Shown in pieces: positions 16,304-25,627 of a stretch of 64,000 nucleotides of DNA. The position numbers and the translations under genes were made by a program. The notes below the pieces were generated by a model. The model was not told the origin of the DNA. It made no database searches and saw only the letters and a program-made list of their open reading frames with translations. Source of the DNA: Yeosuana aromativorans (lineage in GTDB: Bacteria; Bacteroidota; Bacteroidia; Flavobacteriales; Flavobacteriaceae); the NCBI RefSeq assembly GCF_014646655.1, contig NZ_BMNR01000005.1:186001-250000 (forward strand). The letters are read 5' to 3'. Within the stretch, counting starts at the first letter, position 1. Each line of letters opens with the position of its first letter.

Positions 16304-17401
16304 TTATTTGTAGTAATAAACATAAAACATGGCGTATGTGAAACCAAAATACAATAAGATAACTCTACCTATCAGGATGTGCTGATTTTTAAAGAATTGC
16401 TGTTTTAGCATGGGGTATATGATGACAATGGCCATCATAAACCAGGACAAGTAGGCAAACCGATTTGAAAAACTGGCACGGATGACCAAAATCCAAAACC
16501 CATTACAAATTAAATAAGTATTCAGCAGTTGATTATAAAACGTATCATTGAACTTCTTTTTAAAAATAAAATACCAACCCGCAAAAACAGGAAAGGCACT
16601 GTAAAATAAAAAATCCCAACGGAATCCGGTACTGGAGAATGTGTCGGCACTTGCTTCACCTGTTAAGTATCCCGTAAGCCGATCATCGCCAAAGCCTAAA
16701 CTTGTAAAGAGTGTAATCCAGACTGAACCCATAATCAAGGATAGTGGGATACAAGCCAGCCAGCCTTTAAAATACACTTTTGGATTGTTATAAAAAAGCG
16801 TAGCAAGATAGGCTAGTATGGGTAATAATGCTGATTTGTGAAATAAGGTTGCCACCAAGAAAAACAGGCCCATGATAATTTTTTTGTCCCGATAGCAAAG
16901 CCCCCAAAGAAACAAGGATAAGGCGGCACCATTGCGTACACCATTGACCGCGTAGGTGTAAAACGAAAAGGACACCACAAACATCATAAAGGCATAATAC
17001 CAATATTTATTGAACACTGTTTTTGAAAGGCGATACATTGGATAGATGTACAAAAACGTACAAATAGTAAAAAACACATGGATGGTAACTAAATGAGACA
17101 TGATTTTCATAAACACATGCCAATAATAATCGGATTCATTACCAATTTTTCCTCCTAATTGGTATTTTTTAAAAGCATAATTGTAATTAACTGTATCACC
17201 AAACACTCCACTTATGGGACGCATGCCTAAATAAAAAATCAAACTAACCAACAGAATATACCCAGCCACTTTAATAAACTTGATGTTCTTTGTATCCTCT
17301 AGTCTTAAGGCATAGGTATGTAATATGGTAAATAACACCATAAACAGACAAAAGTTTATGTAGATGTCAAAATAATTTTTTACTGGAATAAAATCAAACA
17401 T
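16304..17401 (-). CDS. EpsG-family polysaccharide polymerase (Wzy role)
   Basis: This 365-residue integral membrane protein has about nine hydrophobic helices. It shows the EpsG signature features: GMRPISGVFGDTVNYNYAF near 72-90, a run of helices, then YAVNGVRNGAALSLFLWG and ATLFHKSALLPI. EpsG proteins are the Wzy-like polymerases of many secreted polysaccharides and join repeat units on the outer face of the inner membrane. It is the only polymerase candidate in the locus, which supports the role. Neighbours are 4-10 bp away. Confidence 0.85.
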   Translation of the reverse strand: MFDFIPVKNYFDIYINFCLFMVLFTILHTYALRLEDTKNIKFIKVAGYILLVSLIFYLGMRPISGVFGDTVNYNYAFKKYQLGGKIGNESDYYWHVFMKIMSHLVTIHVFFTICTFLYIYPMYRLSKTVFNKYWYYAFMMFVVSFSFYTYAVNGVRNGAALSLFLWGLCYRDKKIIMGLFFLVATLFHKSALLPILAYLATLFYNNPKVYFKGWLACIPLSLIMGSVWITLFTSLGFGDDRLTGYLTGEASADTFSSTGFRWDFLFYSAFPVFAGWYFIFKKKFNDTFYNQLLNTYLICNGFWILVIRASFSNRFAYLSWFMMAIVIIYPMLKQQFFKNQHILIGRVILLYFGFTYAMFYVYYYK

Positions 17402-17405
17402 TTGC

Positions 17406-17990
17406 TTACATATTAGCTTTAATTCGTTTTCCGTTTTGTTTTATGATTCTTGCAGGGTTGCCAACCACCACACAATTATCTGGAATGCTTTTGGTGACTA
17501 CGGATCCTGCACCAATTTGGCAATTATTACCTATTGTGATATCACCAATGATGATTGCTCCGGTATATACCGATACATTATCTCCTATGGTAGGCTTTTT
17601 ACCTTCAATTTCCCCTATTGTCACCAAATGGTTCACATAAAAATTTTTGCCTATACTTATGGCATTTAAAACCGTACAATAAGGATGACCAGTGACTATG
17701 CCTCCGCCTAATTTAGTGTTCATGTCAATTGTAAAATTATTTTCTTTTCTACAATATATATTTAATACATGCTTAAGAGGAGAGTTTATCCTAAAATAAA
17801 AAACAGTTCTAAAATCTTTTGAATGCGTTAAAAAGTGAAGTAGTAACCCAATGTTGCTTTTTTTTATTTTTTTTTCTTCAGACCAACGATTTAAATCCTC
17901 ATTGATGGTATTTTTATTCTTACTAACCCAATAAAGAATAAGATGTGGCATTAAAAATAATTTATAAAGCCCGAATAGCAATTGTTTCAT
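17406..17990 (-). CDS. Serine acetyltransferase-like hexapeptide O-acetyltransferase
   Basis: The 194-residue protein has a helical N-terminal domain and a left-handed beta-helix with hexapeptide repeats from about 85 (NFTIDMNTKLGGGIVTGHPY, VNHLVTIGE, PTIGDNVSVYTGAIIIGDIT). The end VVVGNPARIIK is typical. The layout is that of CysE-related proteins in polysaccharide loci. GKKPTIGD stands where serine acetyltransferases have KRHPTIGD, so one catalytic-site histidine is replaced. Acetylation of a sugar hydroxyl is more likely than cysteine synthesis. It is packed between two glycosyltransferase-related genes with 4-5 bp gaps. Confidence 0.82.
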   Translation of the reverse strand: MKQLLFGLYKLFLMPHLILYWVSKNKNTINEDLNRWSEEKKIKKSNIGLLLHFLTHSKDFRTVFYFRINSPLKHVLNIYCRKENNFTIDMNTKLGGGIVTGHPYCTVLNAISIGKNFYVNHLVTIGEIEGKKPTIGDNVSVYTGAIIIGDITIGNNCQIGAGSVVTKSIPDNCVVVGNPARIIKQNGKRIKANM

Positions 17991-17995
17991 CTTAA

Positions 17996-19114
17996 TTAAT
18001 GATTTAATTCTTTAAAAAGTTGTATCCATAGTTCCATGATTGACTCTACTTTAAACTCTTGTGCATGTCTCCTTGCATTACTACCATATTTATTAAGCTC
18101 ATCAGGATTAGATATCATGTTTAAAATAGATTCAGAAAAACCAATAACATCTTGCATCATAATCAATTTTCCGGCATCTGCTTTTATTATGTTTCTTGGC
18201 CCATTTGGACAGTCAAAAGAAATAATTGGTAAGCCACAAGCTTGTGCTTCCAGCAATACCAAAGGAAAGCATTCATTATCAGAAGTCATTACAAAAAGCG
18301 ATGAATGTAACATTTTATTCTGTATATCGCTTGTAGCACCTTTAAGAAAGACATGATCAGACAATTTTTTTTCTTTTATTTTAGATTGAAGAAATTCTAT
18401 ATAATCTGGTTCACCATTGCCATAAATATGTAGCTGCCATTGTTGGTTTTTTTTATAAACTAACTCCCAAATATCTATCAAGGTATCAAAGCGCTTTACG
18501 GGTGCTATCCTTCCGGCCGAAATAACTTTAGGATTTTGCAATGGAGAAACATTCTCTGGATAAAAAGTAAGAGGATTTGGTATTATTTTTATATTATTAG
18601 ATTTATAATAGTGCGCTTCATCTCTATTTAAAATCACTAATTTATCATATTTGGATTCCACGAAATCAGCAAACTTAAAAAACAGTTTTTTAAAGAAACT
18701 GGTTTGGTTTGTTCTTTTATCCACTTCTATAAATTTAGAATAGTGGAATTCCTTGATTTTTGGAATCTTTTTTCTAATAAAAGGTAAAAAATACGTATCA
18801 ACACTATGACTACAAACCACCACTGTATTGGGGTTAATCGTTTTTAAGGCAGCGTTTATTTTTAGTATATGACTAGGGACTTTAATTAAATTTTTTGGAT
18901 GAAAATATGATTTGTTTCTGTGATAGTTTATGTTTAAGTCTTTGAATTTAATTAAATCATTAAAGGAATAACAAGATTCATTGTTCTTTTGTTCTGTTGT
19001 AATAATATGAATGTCAAAGTTTTTTAATTTAGATAAATAGTTTGCTTTAATGGAAAGCACTCTTTCAATGCCACCATGCCTATAAACCTGATCTATGATA
19101 AAAACTATTTTCAC
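17996..19114 (-). CDS. Glycosyltransferase family 4 (tandem paralogue 1)
   Basis: A 372-residue GT-B enzyme. The N-terminus MKIVFIIDQVYRHGGIERVL continues with SIKANYLSKLKNFDIHIITT. The donor domain shows ISAGRIAPVKRFDTLIDIW and the EX7E region SDNECFPLVLLEAQACGLP. It is clearly related to the gene at 19119-20231 along its length, including SFDCPNGPRNII against SFDCPYGPSDII. The pair therefore arose by tandem duplication. Confidence 0.88.
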   Translation of the reverse strand: MKIVFIIDQVYRHGGIERVLSIKANYLSKLKNFDIHIITTEQKNNESCYSFNDLIKFKDLNINYHRNKSYFHPKNLIKVPSHILKINAALKTINPNTVVVCSHSVDTYFLPFIRKKIPKIKEFHYSKFIEVDKRTNQTSFFKKLFFKFADFVESKYDKLVILNRDEAHYYKSNNIKIIPNPLTFYPENVSPLQNPKVISAGRIAPVKRFDTLIDIWELVYKKNQQWQLHIYGNGEPDYIEFLQSKIKEKKLSDHVFLKGATSDIQNKMLHSSLFVMTSDNECFPLVLLEAQACGLPIISFDCPNGPRNIIKADAGKLIMMQDVIGFSESILNMISNPDELNKYGSNARRHAQEFKVESIMELWIQLFKELNH

Positions 19115-19118
19115 AACG

Positions 19119-20231
19119 CTAACAAATTAGTTTTTTAAATAAAATATCCCACTGCAAAACTATAGCTTCATGTGAAAATCTCATTACATTCTTTTTGGCT
19201 TTTGTTCCCATGTTTTGACGCAAAGCTATATCGTCTATAAGTTCCATTACTCTCTGACTTAGGGTGTTAATATCGCCATTTGGCACGAGATAACCATCTA
19301 TTCCATTTGAAATAATATCGGATGGGCCATAGGGACAATCAAAAGACACACAGGGGACTCCATAAGACATGGCTTCTGTTAAAACCATTCCGAAACCTTC
19401 ATATCTGGATGACATGATGTAAATAGAAGCGTCTTTGTATTTTTCTCCAATATTTTTTACAGGAGGGAAAAAATGGACGTTTTTATCTATGTTAAGTGAC
19501 TTGGCCAACTCAGATAATCCTTCCAATTTGTCAATAGTTCCATAAATTTCCAAATCCCAATCAGGAAATTTGCTTAAGACCAATTTCCAACTTTGTAATA
19601 ACCTGTCAAATCCTTTTTGTCTACAATGTTTTCCAACCGCAATGGCTTTTTTGTTCTTTAACTCAGCGGACTCATTAGGGTAGAAGGAAAGTGGATTTGA
19701 AATGACCTGAATGTTCTCTAATGGCCATTCGTTTAGGTTTCCTTTGGTGAGCACCACAAAAGTATCATATGACTTTGCGCCAAAATTCATTAGTGCAAAT
19801 GTGATTTTTAACTTTATTTTTTGAAGTAATGATATTTCATCAGATTTCACCTCTATGTTTTTTGAAACATGGCGTTCATAAACCATTGGGCAAGGCTTTC
19901 CAATGATAACTGGTAGGAGTAAGCCTTTTAAGCCATCATCACATACAGAAATAATATCAGGTTTTACGTTATTGATTATTTTTTTTAATCCTTTTCTATA
20001 AGTTAAAAAGTAATTGAGTTTAGAACCTTTTACCGTAAGATCATGATATATTAATTGATTACTAAAGTCGTAAAATAAAGGTGTATCCCCTTGGTTTAGG
20101 GTAATGATGTGAATCTGATAATTTAGTTTTTCAGCTAAATAGCTTGCTTTAACAGACAATACACGTTCTAAACCCCCAGAGCCACAAATTTGATTGGTAA
20201 TATATAATAATTTAATTTTTCTTGACATCAT
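19119..20231 (-). CDS. Glycosyltransferase family 4 (tandem paralogue 2)
   Basis: A 370-residue GT-B enzyme with CGSGGLERVLSVKASYLAEK near 15-34, AVGKHCRQKGFDRLLQSWKL in the donor domain and SSRYEGFGMVLTEAMSYGVP as the EX7E site. It starts with two consecutive ATGs (20231 and 20228); either could serve. It lies 4 bp upstream of its paralogue and probably makes a related linkage or uses a related sugar. Confidence 0.88.
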   Translation of the reverse strand: MMSRKIKLLYITNQICGSGGLERVLSVKASYLAEKLNYQIHIITLNQGDTPLFYDFSNQLIYHDLTVKGSKLNYFLTYRKGLKKIINNVKPDIISVCDDGLKGLLLPVIIGKPCPMVYERHVSKNIEVKSDEISLLQKIKLKITFALMNFGAKSYDTFVVLTKGNLNEWPLENIQVISNPLSFYPNESAELKNKKAIAVGKHCRQKGFDRLLQSWKLVLSKFPDWDLEIYGTIDKLEGLSELAKSLNIDKNVHFFPPVKNIGEKYKDASIYIMSSRYEGFGMVLTEAMSYGVPCVSFDCPYGPSDIISNGIDGYLVPNGDINTLSQRVMELIDDIALRQNMGTKAKKNVMRFSHEAIVLQWDILFKKLIC

Positions 20232-20279
20232 GATTAGAATCTATTTTACTCAAAATGAAATTTTTTATTAAACTTAGAT

Positions 20280-21764
20280 TTATTCTTTTACCAAAAAATC
20301 CATGACGCAAAGATCTTCATGACTGTTGATGGTATGAGCACCAACAGCACCCTTAACAGGAAATAATTCTTTAATTTTTTCTTCAATATAATCTTCTGTG
20401 TTCAATACTTTAACCTCATTCATCACAACATTTTTGCCATAGCCATTAAAACAATTTTGAGATGGTCTAATTAGCTTGCCATTGTTTAAAATAAAATTAC
20501 CTGCATTTCTTGCTAGGGAGGCATCAGTTACAATAGGGTTTTTAATATGAGATTTCCATTTATTTGAAAATAAGTCATCAGAATAATACAGATATAATTT
20601 TTCATTATTGTCGTATTCAAAATCCTCAATTTTATTAGCAAAAATCCAATATAGACCATCATGGTGAATCCATGTGGCGTCCAATAATTTGATGTTTTCC
20701 ATTAAATTCAACTTAAACTCCCATTGAAATGGTAATTTAGTACATTTATATAGTTGCAAGGTGCTGTTTTGACTACTTTCTGGAATCATATAATAGTTAC
20801 CATCTATTAAAAAGACGTTAGGAAAAGATAAATGATAATTGGTATTAATAATATCCTGTTTGTCTACTATTTCAAATTTGGAATTTATTTCAACACAAGA
20901 TATTTTTCCTAAACTGTCATTTTTTAATTCTTCAAAATAAACAAATGAATTACCATTTTCTCCTATAACAATAAATGGATCTGCCCAAAATGAATTTTTA
21001 GGTTGTTCTAGAAATTTTATTACACCATTTTTTTTTATGCCAATTTTCCAATTTAATTGTTGCTTTTTTAACTTCCTTAAAAAAATTTTTAGCATTAAAT
21101 TGAAGTAATAGAACAAAAACTTAAATTTATTGAAAATGCGTGATTTAAAAGTTAATTTAAAACTTGATGTTTTATAAACTCTCTTTTTTGAAAAGCTATT
21201 GGAATTTTTTAAAAATTTTACAAGAAATATTGAATAATTAAGTAATATTTTATTGATATTGTTATTTATTCCTATTTCGCATTTTAAATTCACTTTGAAA
21301 ACCTCTTTACAATTTTTAGATATTTGGTCGAGTTTAACAATACTCAACATCATTAATTTTTCATTAAGCGTATTATGCTTTAATAGGTTGTAATTTAAAT
21401 CTAAAAGCAAAAAACCATTTTTAGCAAAGTCATTAAACTTATTTTTAAATGGTTTATTTTCTAAGATTATCCATTCACTTTTTTCTAAGTCATCAAGTTT
21501 ATCAGTTATACAAATGTTTTTTAATTTTTCAGCTTTTAAATTTAAATCTACCAACTCAAAAGGATTGGCTTTTAAGTTACTGAATTTACTGTCTATTTTT
21601 TTTATAAAAGAGTTTAAAAAAAATTCTTTTGGTAAGCTTCTTGCATCTTTGTCAATATAAATCATTATGGAACAATTTTCAAACGCATCATGGACCTGCT
21701 CAATACATTTCCAGAAATATAAATGAGCAATTTTAGAATTTGTATAGAAAATGATTTTGTCCAT
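20280..21764 (-). CDS. Formyltransferase-like / GINT1-type beta-propeller fusion protein
   Basis: A 494-residue two-part protein. The N-terminal half (to about 200) resembles the degenerate formyltransferase-like folds of some polysaccharide genes: MDKIIFYTNSKIAHLYFWKC, then IILENKPFKNKFNDFAKNGF and LLDLNYNLLKHNTLNEK. The C-terminal half resembles the five-bladed propeller of glucosamine inositolphosphorylceramide transferase 1-type proteins: SFWADPFIV, FVYFEEL, SFPNVFLIDGNYYMIPES, DATWIHHDGLYWIF, ARNAGNFILNNGKLIRPSQN. Each blade shows the WADPF/F.E/R..G pattern shared with GH43-like propellers. The role in bacteria is not established to my knowledge. Its DNA is strikingly AT-rich. It sits between a pyruvyl transferase gene and the GT4 pair. 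Confidence 0.65.
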   Translation of the reverse strand: MDKIIFYTNSKIAHLYFWKCIEQVHDAFENCSIMIYIDKDARSLPKEFFLNSFIKKIDSKFSNLKANPFELVDLNLKAEKLKNICITDKLDDLEKSEWIILENKPFKNKFNDFAKNGFLLLDLNYNLLKHNTLNEKLMMLSIVKLDQISKNCKEVFKVNLKCEIGINNNINKILLNYSIFLVKFLKNSNSFSKKRVYKTSSFKLTFKSRIFNKFKFLFYYFNLMLKIFLRKLKKQQLNWKIGIKKNGVIKFLEQPKNSFWADPFIVIGENGNSFVYFEELKNDSLGKISCVEINSKFEIVDKQDIINTNYHLSFPNVFLIDGNYYMIPESSQNSTLQLYKCTKLPFQWEFKLNLMENIKLLDATWIHHDGLYWIFANKIEDFEYDNNEKLYLYYSDDLFSNKWKSHIKNPIVTDASLARNAGNFILNNGKLIRPSQNCFNGYGKNVVMNEVKVLNTEDYIEEKIKELFPVKGAVGAHTINSHEDLCVMDFLVKE

Positions 21765-21807
21765 TTTTTTCGATTTATTTAATTTTTTATAACAATATTA
21801 GAATTAA

Positions 21808-22776
21808 TCATTCAGCTATAAATTTTTTACATCTTTCTTTTAGTGGTTCTGCCAATTTGTGATGCAATCCAAGGTTTTCAACCATTGTGTTGGCGTCAAT
21901 TTTTCCCTCCAAAGGAAAGTTTGCGTTATATGCCCCAGTCTGGCTGTTAATATCTATACGGTTGAACAATTCTAAAATTCCATCAAAACGACATGAATCC
22001 ACAAAACTATCAAACCCGTTTATGTAAATAACAGGTGTTCCCATGGCCAAACAGGGTAGGGCACAGTGAATCCTGGAAGTGATGACCAGTTTAGCGCGGG
22101 CATAGCTTTTTAATAGGTCTTCTGCCATCTTAAATTTTTCTTGGTCTGTTATATTATTTAATGGCTCTTGGTCTATATATTTTGCTGTTTCTAATATATC
22201 CTTGCTAATAATTTTTTCTAGATGTTTTTGCTTTTTTCTAAGCTGAAGGGCTTTTCCATTCAATAAATTTTTGATTGTAACTTTAGAATTGTAAAATAGC
22301 CTTTGTTTGCTAGGGTAGTTATAAAGTGGATCGACAATGTAGACATCTTCTCCTCTTTCAGAATCATCTACTTTATAAGAATCCAGTGTCAAGGTTAAAC
22401 AGCCTGTGAAATACGCTTCTATGCCTTTTTCATTTAAAATTTTTACGGTAAACTCATCCCTGCAGCCAATGGGTTCATATTTTTTTAAATAAGCAATCCC
22501 TTTATCACTTAACATGGATGGAGCCGCAGTATTGTTCATGTGAAATGATACAAATAAAGGTATTATTTTATCAGATGGCACCCAATTGGTTGTATTGTGA
22601 ATAAACCAACCATTCATAATCAATTTGACTTGATCTCCATCATAAGAAGCTAAAGATTCTCTATCAATATATTTATCTACTTTAGGTAAAAACTGCTTAG
22701 CCGCTAAGCTTTGGATGTTATCACCAACATTAAAATATTTTTGGTTTTCAATATAATTAAGTAAGCCGTATTTCAT
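21808..22776 (-). CDS. Polysaccharide pyruvyl transferase family protein
   Basis: The 322-residue protein fits the pyruvyl transferase family (CsaB-like): KYFNVGDNIQSLAAKQFLP near the N-terminus, IMNGWFIHNTTNWVP, YEPIGCRDEFTVKILNEKGI with YFTGCLTLTL, and the C-terminal VITSRIHCALPCLAMGTP followed by VIYINGF. These enzymes put a pyruvate ketal on a sugar from phosphoenolpyruvate, giving the polymer acidic groups. It is 6 bp downstream of the PP-loop gene, which suggests the two act together (inference). Confidence 0.85.
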   Translation of the reverse strand: MKYGLLNYIENQKYFNVGDNIQSLAAKQFLPKVDKYIDRESLASYDGDQVKLIMNGWFIHNTTNWVPSDKIIPLFVSFHMNNTAAPSMLSDKGIAYLKKYEPIGCRDEFTVKILNEKGIEAYFTGCLTLTLDSYKVDDSERGEDVYIVDPLYNYPSKQRLFYNSKVTIKNLLNGKALQLRKKQKHLEKIISKDILETAKYIDQEPLNNITDQEKFKMAEDLLKSYARAKLVITSRIHCALPCLAMGTPVIYINGFDSFVDSCRFDGILELFNRIDINSQTGAYNANFPLEGKIDANTMVENLGLHHKLAEPLKERCKKFIAE

Positions 22777-22782
22777 GATTGT

Positions 22783-24066
22783 TTATTTATATCTTATTTG
22801 TTTGTAAAAATTGTATAATCCAGAGAATTTATGTTGCAATATAAATTTCAATCGATGGATTCTATCTATGTTATCTGTATTTGTTTTAATTGTTTTTTGT
22901 AAATCCAAGTCAATAAATTTCTGAATGAAAGCGCGCTCTTTATCCAAATTGGCTATCACAAAAAATGGCTTGTTTTCTTTTGCTTTTTCCTGCAAACACC
23001 ACCATTCGTATTTTAGACCGGTACTCATTTGCGTTTTTTTATTAAAATTGGACAATACTAATTCATAAAAATCATTTGGAATTTTAAAGCCGTATTTTTC
23101 AGGATTATCATTTGCTAAAATAATACCAAACATGGTTCGTTGGCATTTAGCACATCTGTTGCAATTGGCACCATTTCGCAGTTCAGAATAACAAACCCTT
23201 AAATTGATATTTTGATGGTGTTGTTTAGCAAAGTCTACAACATTGGCTACTTTTTCTGGTCTTCGAAACTGGTAACCATCATGTTTTACATGTATATTGG
23301 CCCATTTCATATTTTCATCAACCTCAGGCCTTGACCCCCAGCTAAAATCCACTTCACTTGTGTTTGATGACGCTATAAATATTTGGGTTGCCTGCAATAG
23401 GGCAGACAGTGGTGCCAACACCCCTAATAGTGCCATACCGTGCTGAATTTCTCCCCACCAACCAATATTCTTTATTAGTAAATCAACTTTATACGTATAG
23501 AAATCCCTTAGATTTGATTCAATATAGGTTAATTTTGATTTATCTATTATAGGTTCTTTTTCATTGAATTCTTTAAACTGATGCCATCTTTTTTGATCAC
23601 TAATTTGAACATCTGCTCCATGTATGGAAACCAAATAGGGATCTTTGTCATAATTACGGGTCAATGATTCAAATGAATCCAAACCACCACTGAACAGTAA
23701 CATGGAATGATTCCCCTCAAATTTGTTGTCAACTAACTTCTTGTATATCAGTTTACCTTTGTTTTTTATTTTGGGATGGTGTTTCTCAAACTGCTGTTTC
23801 AGTATTTTTAAAGCATTAAAAAATGTTTTATCCAGCTCATCAACACATACATCAAACCCAGCAAACCAGGCAATAGGCATTACATTTGCTAAAAAGGGTA
23901 CGACAGCTATACTTAGTGGTGTGCTACTAACATCTTTATCATATTTTGCATAAAATTTATTTTCAATATTAAAATATTTAGAGAAAGACGTACTTATTTC
24001 ATAATCAAATGAAATTTTATGCCCATTTTCTAAAAACTCTATTGAATTTAAAACACATCCTTTCAT
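22783..24066 (-). CDS. PP-loop ATP-pyrophosphatase-like protein, function unknown
   Basis: The 427-residue protein has a PP-loop motif, MLLFSGGLDSFESL near 121-134, as in enzymes that adenylate a carbonyl or carboxyl oxygen (asparagine synthetase, QueC, tRNA thiolases). A four-Cys cluster follows near 295-310 in VCYSELRNGANCNRCAKCQR, of the kind that binds zinc or an Fe-S centre. HGADVQISDQKRWHQF and IASSNTSEVDFSWGSRPEVD are further conserved-looking segments. It is not QueC, TilS or NadE by length or pattern. Given a pyruvyl transferase next door, amidation or activation of a sugar acid is possible, but I do not assign a reaction. Confidence 0.75.
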   Translation of the reverse strand: MKGCVLNSIEFLENGHKISFDYEISTSFSKYFNIENKFYAKYDKDVSSTPLSIAVVPFLANVMPIAWFAGFDVCVDELDKTFFNALKILKQQFEKHHPKIKNKGKLIYKKLVDNKFEGNHSMLLFSGGLDSFESLTRNYDKDPYLVSIHGADVQISDQKRWHQFKEFNEKEPIIDKSKLTYIESNLRDFYTYKVDLLIKNIGWWGEIQHGMALLGVLAPLSALLQATQIFIASSNTSEVDFSWGSRPEVDENMKWANIHVKHDGYQFRRPEKVANVVDFAKQHHQNINLRVCYSELRNGANCNRCAKCQRTMFGIILANDNPEKYGFKIPNDFYELVLSNFNKKTQMSTGLKYEWWCLQEKAKENKPFFVIANLDKERAFIQKFIDLDLQKTIKTNTDNIDRIHRLKFILQHKFSGLYNFYKQIRYK

Positions 24067-24069
24067 GAT

Positions 24070-25599
24070 TTAATTTTTGCCTAATTTAACGATTAATGAT
24101 TGTATTGGCTTTGTGAACAATTCCTTTTCATAATCTATCATTCCTAATACATACATGGCGGGAAAATAGATGATACTGTATAAGCCCGCTTTAAAAACAA
24201 AATTAAACCAACCATCCCCTGGAAGCAGGTTTATCAAATAACCAACTCCTACCAAGAGCAAGACCGTCAAGAATGTTTTATGGAAAATTTCCTTAAAAAA
24301 CCTTAAGATATTGAGGCCTATGACGTTATTATAATAAAAATTCATCACGTTTTGTACAATCAGCCAGCCCGTTACCGTTCCTGATATCATTCCTAAGGCT
24401 CCATAGGATCTGGCCAAAAAGGCTCCTAAAATAACGCCTAAAAACAAAAACGAGATGTATAGGATGGCTTTGAAGGCTAATTTGTTTTTGGCTTCAAGAA
24501 TGGAATTGCCAAAGCCTTGCAATAGTGGTAAGGTATATGCTAACATAATTAAAAATGCTATTAGCCAAATTTTATGGCTGCCCTCAACCCCTAACTCTTT
24601 GCCAACCCATAAATACACAAATTGATTGCCGTAAGACGCAAAGGCTACTAGTATGTACATTAATACAATAAATGAAATACGTCCAATTTTAATCATCATG
24701 GATGTTAGTTCTTCACCAGATGCATTACCAACGGTCATTTTTGTGGCTCTAGGCAAGAACACCTCAGAAATAGCCGTTGAAAACGTGCCATAATAGGTCC
24801 CTAAAACAATGCCAATGCCATAAATAGTCAATACTTCTGGCGTGGCTATTCTACCCAATACCCAATGTCCCGCTTTCCATTGAAACATACTGACTATTGA
24901 AAATACAAAAATCCAAAGCGAGTAACTAAAAATTTGCTTTACATATTTTAATTTAAACTCATGGAGTTTAAAACGAACTTTTAATATAAAAAAAACATAA
25001 TAGGACTCTATGGCTATAAACAAAATATTAAATACAGTATCAATAATAACCAATGCTATAGCTTTGCCGCCCATTATCAACACAGCAACTACTACTAAGG
25101 TTCTTAAAACATATCGAATGATATTAACCGTTTTAGGAAAGACAAAAACTTCATACCCATAGCTTATACCCCTAAAACTACCCCCTGGTAATCCTATAGC
25201 TAAATTAAATATCAACAAAATAAAAATCGTTTTTGCTATCTCAATTTCATCTGGAGTCATTTTTGTAAAATAGGTATCTATATAACCATAAAATATCAAT
25301 CCTACTACAATAATAGTAAATGAAATTATACTGTAAAGAATCATGGTGGTTGCCAAAAAATTTTCTTCACCTCGTCTATCTCCTTCAGCCCTGTATTTTG
25401 CCACAAACCTGACAATAGAACTATTAAGACCCAAATCAAGTACCGAAATAGTGCCTATCAAAGCACCAATAGCTGTATAGATACCATATTGTGCACTCCC
25501 AATATGATTTAATATGAATGGCGTAATGAAAAGCCCAACCACATTTGTTAGGAAAATGATAACGTAATTTAATACAGCACCTTTTTTTAGTTGACTCAC
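24070..25599 (-). CDS. wzx: Wzx-type polysaccharide flippase
   Basis: This 509-residue membrane protein has about 12-14 hydrophobic helices and the N-terminal features of MOP-superfamily oligosaccharide flippases: KKGAVLNYVIIFLTNVVGLF, then ITPFILNHIGSAQYGIYTAI and SVLDLGLNSSIVRFVAKYRA. It moves the lipid-linked repeat unit across the inner membrane for the EpsG-type polymerase. It is 3 bp upstream of the PP-loop gene and 28 bp downstream of the dehydrogenase gene. Confidence 0.92.
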   Translation of the reverse strand: MSQLKKGAVLNYVIIFLTNVVGLFITPFILNHIGSAQYGIYTAIGALIGTISVLDLGLNSSIVRFVAKYRAEGDRRGEENFLATTMILYSIISFTIIVVGLIFYGYIDTYFTKMTPDEIEIAKTIFILLIFNLAIGLPGGSFRGISYGYEVFVFPKTVNIIRYVLRTLVVVAVLIMGGKAIALVIIDTVFNILFIAIESYYVFFILKVRFKLHEFKLKYVKQIFSYSLWIFVFSIVSMFQWKAGHWVLGRIATPEVLTIYGIGIVLGTYYGTFSTAISEVFLPRATKMTVGNASGEELTSMMIKIGRISFIVLMYILVAFASYGNQFVYLWVGKELGVEGSHKIWLIAFLIMLAYTLPLLQGFGNSILEAKNKLAFKAILYISFLFLGVILGAFLARSYGALGMISGTVTGWLIVQNVMNFYYNNVIGLNILRFFKEIFHKTFLTVLLLVGVGYLINLLPGDGWFNFVFKAGLYSIIYFPAMYVLGMIDYEKELFTKPIQSLIVKLGKN

Positions 25600-25627
25600 A
25601 ATGATTGATTTTTAGGTTTTGAAATGT

